A stretch of DNA of 41,010 nt, from contig CAZEFK010000036.1 in NCBI GenBank assembly GCA_964511405.1, positions 1 to 41,010 of the forward strand, given 5' to 3'. This DNA is from CAZEFK01 sp964511405 (GTDB lineage Bacteria; Pseudomonadota; Alphaproteobacteria; Elsterales; Elsteraceae). Below are positions 34,540-41,010 of this stretch, piece by piece; within the stretch, counting starts at the first letter, position 1; the number at the start of each line of letters is the position of its first letter. Both the position numbers and the translations under genes were made by a program. The notes under the pieces were generated by a model. It worked only from the letters and a program-made list of their open reading frames with translations. It was not told the origin of the DNA and ran no database searches.

Positions 34540-35707
34540 ATGAGTGTTCTCGGATTTGAGAAGCCCCTGAGGGCAACGGCAGCGGGACAGTACCTTGGGT
34601 ACTCGCTCCAACAGCTACGGCTATGCCATCACCTGCTAAAGGCCCCCGACGGTGATACCGTCTCGCTAGAGTACGTAGACGACGTTGGTGTCCACCGCGC
34701 AGACGGGACCTTGCTGCTCGAACAATCCAAGAGCGCTTTGACCGGAAATCCCGCGGCAGACCGAGCGGAGGACCTCTGGAAGTCGTTCGCGAACTGGGCG
34801 GACCTGTGCGTCGAGGAGAAGGTCGATCCGAACACCACCGACTTTCGCCTGTATGTTACCCCGGTGAAGACGGGGGCGCTGGTTGGCCAACTCCACACTG
34901 CGAGCAAGGGGGGAAGCCGTCAAGACGGCCCTGGCCAAGATCAAGAGCCTGATCGATCCGAAAAGGCCCGACGCGGGCTGCGCACCTCATGTTTCGCGGT
35001 TCCTTAAGGCTGGCGACCCAATCTGCCGCCTGATCATCACGCGATTCCAGCTGATGACCGAAGCCGATCCTGTCGAGAGCGTGCGGGAATTCGTCCGCGC
35101 CGGCCTCCCATCCGAGGCGCAGGACGACCTGACCGCGGCCGCCGTCGGCATGGCTCGGGATCGCATCGACAAGCTCATCCGAGAGCGGCAGGTGCCCGTC
35201 CTGTCGGCGACGAACTTCCGGCGCCAGTTTCAGACCTTCGCGCGCCGATCCAACCTGACAAACCTCCTGACGTCCAAGGCGCCAGAGCCTACCTCAAGCG
35301 CCATCCAGGATTTGGTCAATGTGGCACCAACTTTCGTTCGCCAGCTTCATGCTATCGACGCCAGCAACGACATGCTCGTCACGGCGGTCAGCGACTACCT
35401 GCGCACCACGACGGATAAAGTCCTCTGGGCGGACCAGGGGACCATAGTGGAGGATTCGCTCAAGGATCTCGACGCACAACTAGTGCGTCGGCACAGGATT
35501 GTCCGCGACGAGGTCGAAGATATACACGCCGCCAAGGATGAGCCGTTCCGAGGCCGAGCCGTCTACCGCCAGTGCACGGAGACCACTCTACCCTTGGACG
35601 GCCAGCCTCTACCGAGCCACTTTGTGGCCGGAGCTTACAACTGCCTCGCCGACGCGCGACGGGTGGGGTGGCATCCTTTGTACGAGACGCTTTTTGCTGA
35701 GGAATGA
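34540..35707 (+). pseudogene. ABC-3C effector with nuclease-like N terminus, interrupted by a frame change
   Basis: Two overlapping frames (34540-35007 and 34883-35707) form one gene of about 388 codons if one G of the run at 34908-34913 is skipped; the join then reads LHTASKGEAVKTALAK. The N-terminal part looks like a restriction-endonuclease-fold domain of the DUF4297/Cap4 kind: YLGYSLQQLRLCHHLL, VSLEYVDDVGVH (E44, D47, D48) and LLLEQSKSALTGNP with a Q62-S-K64 variant of the (D/E)xK site, then LWKSFANWADL. The C-terminal part (RLIITRFQLM, VGWHPLYETLF) resembles the domain that ties effectors to the ABC-3C partners. The next gene starts inside its stop. The order effector, middle component, DUF3732 ATPase defines ABC-3C systems, proposed from comparative genomics as phage-defence or conflict systems. 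It may be inactive, phase-variable, or a sequencing artefact. Confidence 0.75.
34908..34913 (+). other. G6 run at the frame change of the effector gene
   Basis: Six consecutive G after CGAGCAA. The upstream frame reads AAG GGG GGA; the downstream frame needs AAG GGG (g) GAA. One base too many separates them, so loss of one G would give a continuous gene. Homopolymer runs are prone to both replication slippage and sequencing indels. Confidence 0.7.
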
Positions 35708-36201
35708 GCGCCATGGCCGAGCCTGAAATGTCGCCAGTCGCCCTCGTCCAAAACGCGGCATTCGGGTCACTCCTGCTGTGGAGCTTCGGACGGGGGTATC
35801 AGGCGGAGGGGGTTGGCGATCTCCCCATTCTGACATCGTTCTTCCTCACACTGCCGCTGATCCTGTACGGGCCGACCATGCGGGTGATCCGATCGACGAA
35901 CCAGGGCTCGGGCTTGGCGAAGTTCGTGGCCAAGCTGGGGGAGGAGCGTGAACGGCTGTTCGCGGTCCACGACCGGGCGCTCGCCATGCGCGGCTTGACG
36001 CTGGAGTCTCTTGGCGCAGGAATTTCGGCGAAGCTCTTGAAGGTCGACTATCATCGGGGGGTGGTCCGTTCGAACGAAGCCAAGCCGCCGTCACCCCCGG
36101 AGCGGCTCAAGCACCACATCGCGAGCGCTGAGAAGGTCGGGCGCTGGTTTGCCCGGTTGCCTGCGAACCAGGTCTTCTCCTTGCTGCAGGTCGAACCCTG
36201 A
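35704..36201 (+). CDS. ABC-three-component system middle component
   Basis: A 165-residue, mostly helical protein. Its start (ATG 35704) overlaps the stop of the effector (ATGA) and its TGA overlaps the ATG of the ATPase (TGATG). It starts MSPVALVQNAAFGSLLLWSF, continues LPILTSFFLTLPLILYG (hydrophobic but probably buried rather than membrane) and FVAKLGEERERLFAVHDRAL. The C terminus KVGRWFARLPANQVFSLLQVEP is a common ending of middle components. The assignment relies on position, size and this pattern. Its role is thought to be to connect the effector to the ABC ATPase. GAGGA lies just before the start. Confidence 0.8.
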   Translation: MSAMAEPEMSPVALVQNAAFGSLLLWSFGRGYQAEGVGDLPILTSFFLTLPLILYGPTMRVIRSTNQGSGLAKFVAKLGEERERLFAVHDRALAMRGLTLESLGAGISAKLLKVDYHRGVVRSNEAKPPSPPERLKHHIASAEKVGRWFARLPANQVFSLLQVEP

Positions 36202-38177
36202 TGCACTTCCAGATACTTAAGCTGATCCTTTGGTCGAAGGCCGGCAATGCCCCGCGAGTGGTCGAATTTGAGCCAGGGATGGTCAATGTCATCAGCGGCG
36301 CATCCAAAACCGGTAAGTCGGCCGTGATCCCGATCATCGACTACTGCCTGGCGTCGGGAAAATGCAGCATCCCCGTCGGCACAATTCGGACCGCCTGTTC
36401 ATGGTTCGGCGTCGTGATCGAAACCATGGAAGGGCAGAAGCTCCTGGCGCGGCGCGAGCCCGTCGACGCCCGCCAGACTGGCGACATGTTCATTCTGGAG
36501 GGCAACACGGTTGAGGTGCCGGAACAGGCGCCGACCAAGAACATCACTGCCGACGCCGTAAAGCGGATTCTGGATAGGCTCGCAGGTCTATCACAGCTTG
36601 GATTAAACCCAGACGCCGAGATTGCCCGCGTCGGTTTCCGAGATCTGATGGCTTTCACCTTCCAGCCGCAATACATCGTGGCGAACCCGATGGTGTTGTA
36701 CTATAACGCCGATACGACCGAACACCGGGAGAAACTAGAGGCGATTTTTCCATATGTCCTCGGCGCCCTGACGCCGGAGATGCTGGCGGCGCGCTGGGAG
36801 ATTGAGCGGCTGACCCGCGACTTGCGGCGCAAGGAGGCGGCCTTACAGGCCGCCAAGACGGCAGTACGAGCCTGGCAGACGGAAACGCGGGCGTGGCTCC
36901 GCAATGCGATCGAGTTCGGCCTGCTTCCGGTCGACACCATCATTCCGACTGAATGGAACGAGGTGGTCGATCTGCTTCGGCGTGCGGCTAGCACGAACAC
37001 GCGCGCAGCGTTCACAACCCTCGGCACCATCGAGCCAACGATGCAGCAGCTTCACGCACTGCGTCAGGCGGAAAGTGAGGCTGCGGCGAACCTGGCCGAT
37101 CAGCGCCAGCGGCTGAACGAGATCCGGCGGCTCTTGAGCACAAGCGAGACGTTCGGCTCTGCCATTCGGATCCAGCGCGATCGTTTGAACATCGCAAGCT
37201 GGCTGCGCGCCCGGGCGGACGACGCTGATGACCCTGTGGTTATCCTCAGCGAAGGCGGGCGCGACAAGCTCGACGCCCTGACCGAGGCTCTGGCGGGCAT
37301 CGACGTTCAGCTGCGCACCCAGCCCAGCCTCTCGGACGCTTTCGACAAGGAGCAGCTCAGGCTGCGCGCGGAGGTGGAGACCGCTACCGCCCAGCTCACG
37401 GCGGTTCGACAGGAGATCTCTTTGCTCGAGCAGCGGTCGGCGCAGGTACGCGAAGCGACCTATCGCCAGGACCGGATCGAGCGGTTCATCGGCCGGCTCG
37501 AGCAGGCGCTCGTGTCGTTCGACCGATCCGAAGAGGGCTCCGACCTCGTCGAGGAGATCGCACGGCTGAAGGGCCGGATCGAGGAGCTGCGGGGCATCTA
37601 TTCCGAGGCCCAGGTCGGTCGAAAGACCGCGAATGCCCTACGCCAGATCGAGAACTTTGCTGCGGCGATCCTCCCCACCTTGGACGCCGAATGGCCGAAC
37701 GCCCCAATCCAGCTTGTGATCAACGACCTGACCATCAAGGTCGTCCACACCGAGCGCGAGGACTACCTCTGGGAGATCGGAAGTGGCGCGAACTGGCTCG
37801 CCTACCATGTGGCCGTCACGCTCGCCCTGCAGCGTTTTTTCACCGGCGAGGTCAACCATCCTGTCCCTGGGGTGCTGATCTACGACCAGCCTAGCCAGGT
37901 CTATTTCCCGCGCGGCTTTGATATGGTTGACCCGGTGAGCCCGCTCGGACGGTCCCGCGATGAGGATATCGCTGCGGTGCGCAAGGTATTTGAAGCCATG
38001 GGACAGGAGATCGTACGGGCCAAAGGCCAGTTGCAGGCCATCGTCCTGGACCACGCCGGCACGGATGTCTGGGGCGAGATCGACGGCGTGATCCTGGTCC
38101 ATCAATGGCGCGGCTCCGAGAAACTCGTTCCGGCCGCATGGCTTGGAGAAACGTCGAGCGAGCCAAACAGCGCCTGA
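36201..38177 (+). CDS. ABC-3C ATPase (DUF3732, Rad50/SMC-like)
   Basis: A 658-residue ATPase. Walker A is ISGASKTGKS (G33-S40) close to the N terminus. Residues about 190-470 are long charged helices, likely a coiled-coil arm (for example RWEIERLTRDLRRKEAAL and EEIARLKGRIEELRG). The C-terminal lobe has GSGANWLAYHVAVTLALQRF, the signature-loop region, and GVLIYDQPSQVYFP, where D562 is the Walker B aspartate followed by Gln instead of the usual Glu. This head-arm-head plan with DQPSQ is characteristic of DUF3732. It is the last gene of the ABC-3C operon. In such systems the ATPase is thought to sense the invader and release the effector. Its 3' end overlaps the frame of a recombinase-like tail. 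Confidence 0.9.
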   Translation: MHFQILKLILWSKAGNAPRVVEFEPGMVNVISGASKTGKSAVIPIIDYCLASGKCSIPVGTIRTACSWFGVVIETMEGQKLLARREPVDARQTGDMFILEGNTVEVPEQAPTKNITADAVKRILDRLAGLSQLGLNPDAEIARVGFRDLMAFTFQPQYIVANPMVLYYNADTTEHREKLEAIFPYVLGALTPEMLAARWEIERLTRDLRRKEAALQAAKTAVRAWQTETRAWLRNAIEFGLLPVDTIIPTEWNEVVDLLRRAASTNTRAAFTTLGTIEPTMQQLHALRQAESEAAANLADQRQRLNEIRRLLSTSETFGSAIRIQRDRLNIASWLRARADDADDPVVILSEGGRDKLDALTEALAGIDVQLRTQPSLSDAFDKEQLRLRAEVETATAQLTAVRQEISLLEQRSAQVREATYRQDRIERFIGRLEQALVSFDRSEEGSDLVEEIARLKGRIEELRGIYSEAQVGRKTANALRQIENFAAAILPTLDAEWPNAPIQLVINDLTIKVVHTEREDYLWEIGSGANWLAYHVAVTLALQRFFTGEVNHPVPGVLIYDQPSQVYFPRGFDMVDPVSPLGRSRDEDIAAVRKVFEAMGQEIVRAKGQLQAIVLDHAGTDVWGEIDGVILVHQWRGSEKLVPAAWLGETSSEPNSA

Positions 38178-38371
38178 AGGGCCGGCTGGCCGAGCTACAG
38201 AAGCTTCGGGATAATGTCCTCGCCGACGCCGAAGCGGCAGAGCGCGACACAAGCGACGGGGCCGCGCCGAAAATCACGCCGGAGAAGCTACGCACCTTCA
38301 CGGCGCGGTGCGGCGCGGCAGGATCCTTGGATACCCGTCAACAGCGTCGATGCCCGCAATGCGCCCGATGA
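38138..38371 (+). pseudogene. Possible C-terminal remnant of a large serine recombinase
   Basis: A 77-codon frame overlapping the last 40 bases of the ATPase gene. It reads RLKGRLAELQKLRDNVLADA, then PKITPEKLRTFTARCGAAG, and ends in unrelated residues. This charged helix and the ITPE segment resemble, from memory, the region near the C terminus of large serine recombinases found on alphaproteobacterial mobile elements. There is no catalytic domain anywhere in the window. If correct, it is the leftover of the enzyme that brought the island in. It could instead be a small independent protein; a database search is needed. Confidence 0.4.
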
Positions 38372-38378
38372 ACACCCC

Positions 38379-41010
<2,632 letters not shown>

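Larger units (their letters stand above)
34375..38378. mobile_element. Lower-GC island carrying an ABC-3C conflict system, between two metH copies
   Basis: The segment between the metH fragment and the end of complete metH contains only plus-strand genes unlike their neighbours, with lower GC and AT-rich intergenic sequence near 34450-34500. It holds the ABC-3C operon and a serine-recombinase-like tail. Duplication of the metH 3' half at the far side suggests integration in metH with reconstitution of the gene end. Exact ends are not defined; no short terminal repeats were found by eye. Confidence 0.5.

Noticed and set aside
34883..35707. Second half of the ABC-3C effector as a gene of its own starting at TTG 34883
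   Set aside because: No ribosome site, and the first eight codons only shadow the upstream frame; it joins the upstream frame exactly at the six-G run.

Overview
The window is GC-rich (roughly 70 % by eye), densely packed chromosomal DNA. Gene content and wording of the proteins (DUF29, RlpA, SoxR with a direct efflux target, YfhO-type glycan genes, high-Ala/Arg coding) suggest an alphaproteobacterium, probably of the Rhodospirillales type; this is an inference from gene style, not a database match.

Layout. (1) 321-9746 (+) is a cell-surface glycan operon: a SAM methyltransferase with a coiled coil, two tandem paralogous YfhO-type membrane proteins, a membrane acyltransferase and a 986-residue multi-domain glycosyltransferase, mostly joined by start/stop overlaps or gaps of a few bases. 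(2) 9751-20921 is ordinary metabolism and sensing: serine acetyltransferase cysE, a large two-propeller hybrid histidine kinase, an amidohydrolase with a DMT exporter, a TPR-SGNH-amidase fusion, an MNT/HEPN pair and soxR. (3) 20938-28218 holds a SoxR-controlled MFS exporter, a minus-strand group (TrpD2-like protein, DMT exporter, TIM-barrel protein, small lipoprotein, DUF29) and a GAF-PAS histidine kinase. (4) 28206-33524 holds a DUF433/DUF5615 toxin-antitoxin cassette bracketed by a 37-bp direct repeat, the two subunits of aconitase X, the lipoprotein rlpA, periplasmic cyclohexadienyl dehydratase pheC with a coupled 48-residue membrane protein, and a ParE/RelE module. (5) 33607-41010 is the most notable part: a metH gene (5' end outside the window), a decayed second copy of its 3' half, and between them a lower-GC island on the opposite strand carrying a three-gene ABC-three-component (ABC-3C) conflict system plus what looks like the tail of a large serine recombinase.

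How the parts work together. The ABC-3C genes are ordered effector, middle component, ABC ATPase, with an ATGA and a TGATG overlap, as expected of one translationally coupled unit. The effector is interrupted by a +1 frame change at a run of six G, so it is either silenced, phase-variable, programmed, or mis-sequenced. Two acquired segments in this window (the DUF433/DUF5615 cassette and the ABC-3C island) are each bracketed by a copy of the 3' end of the host gene they lie beside, leaving that host gene intact. Four conflict or addiction-type modules (MNT/HEPN, DUF433/DUF5615, ParE/RelE, ABC-3C) lie within about 18 kb. No tRNA, rRNA, CRISPR array or complete transposase was seen.
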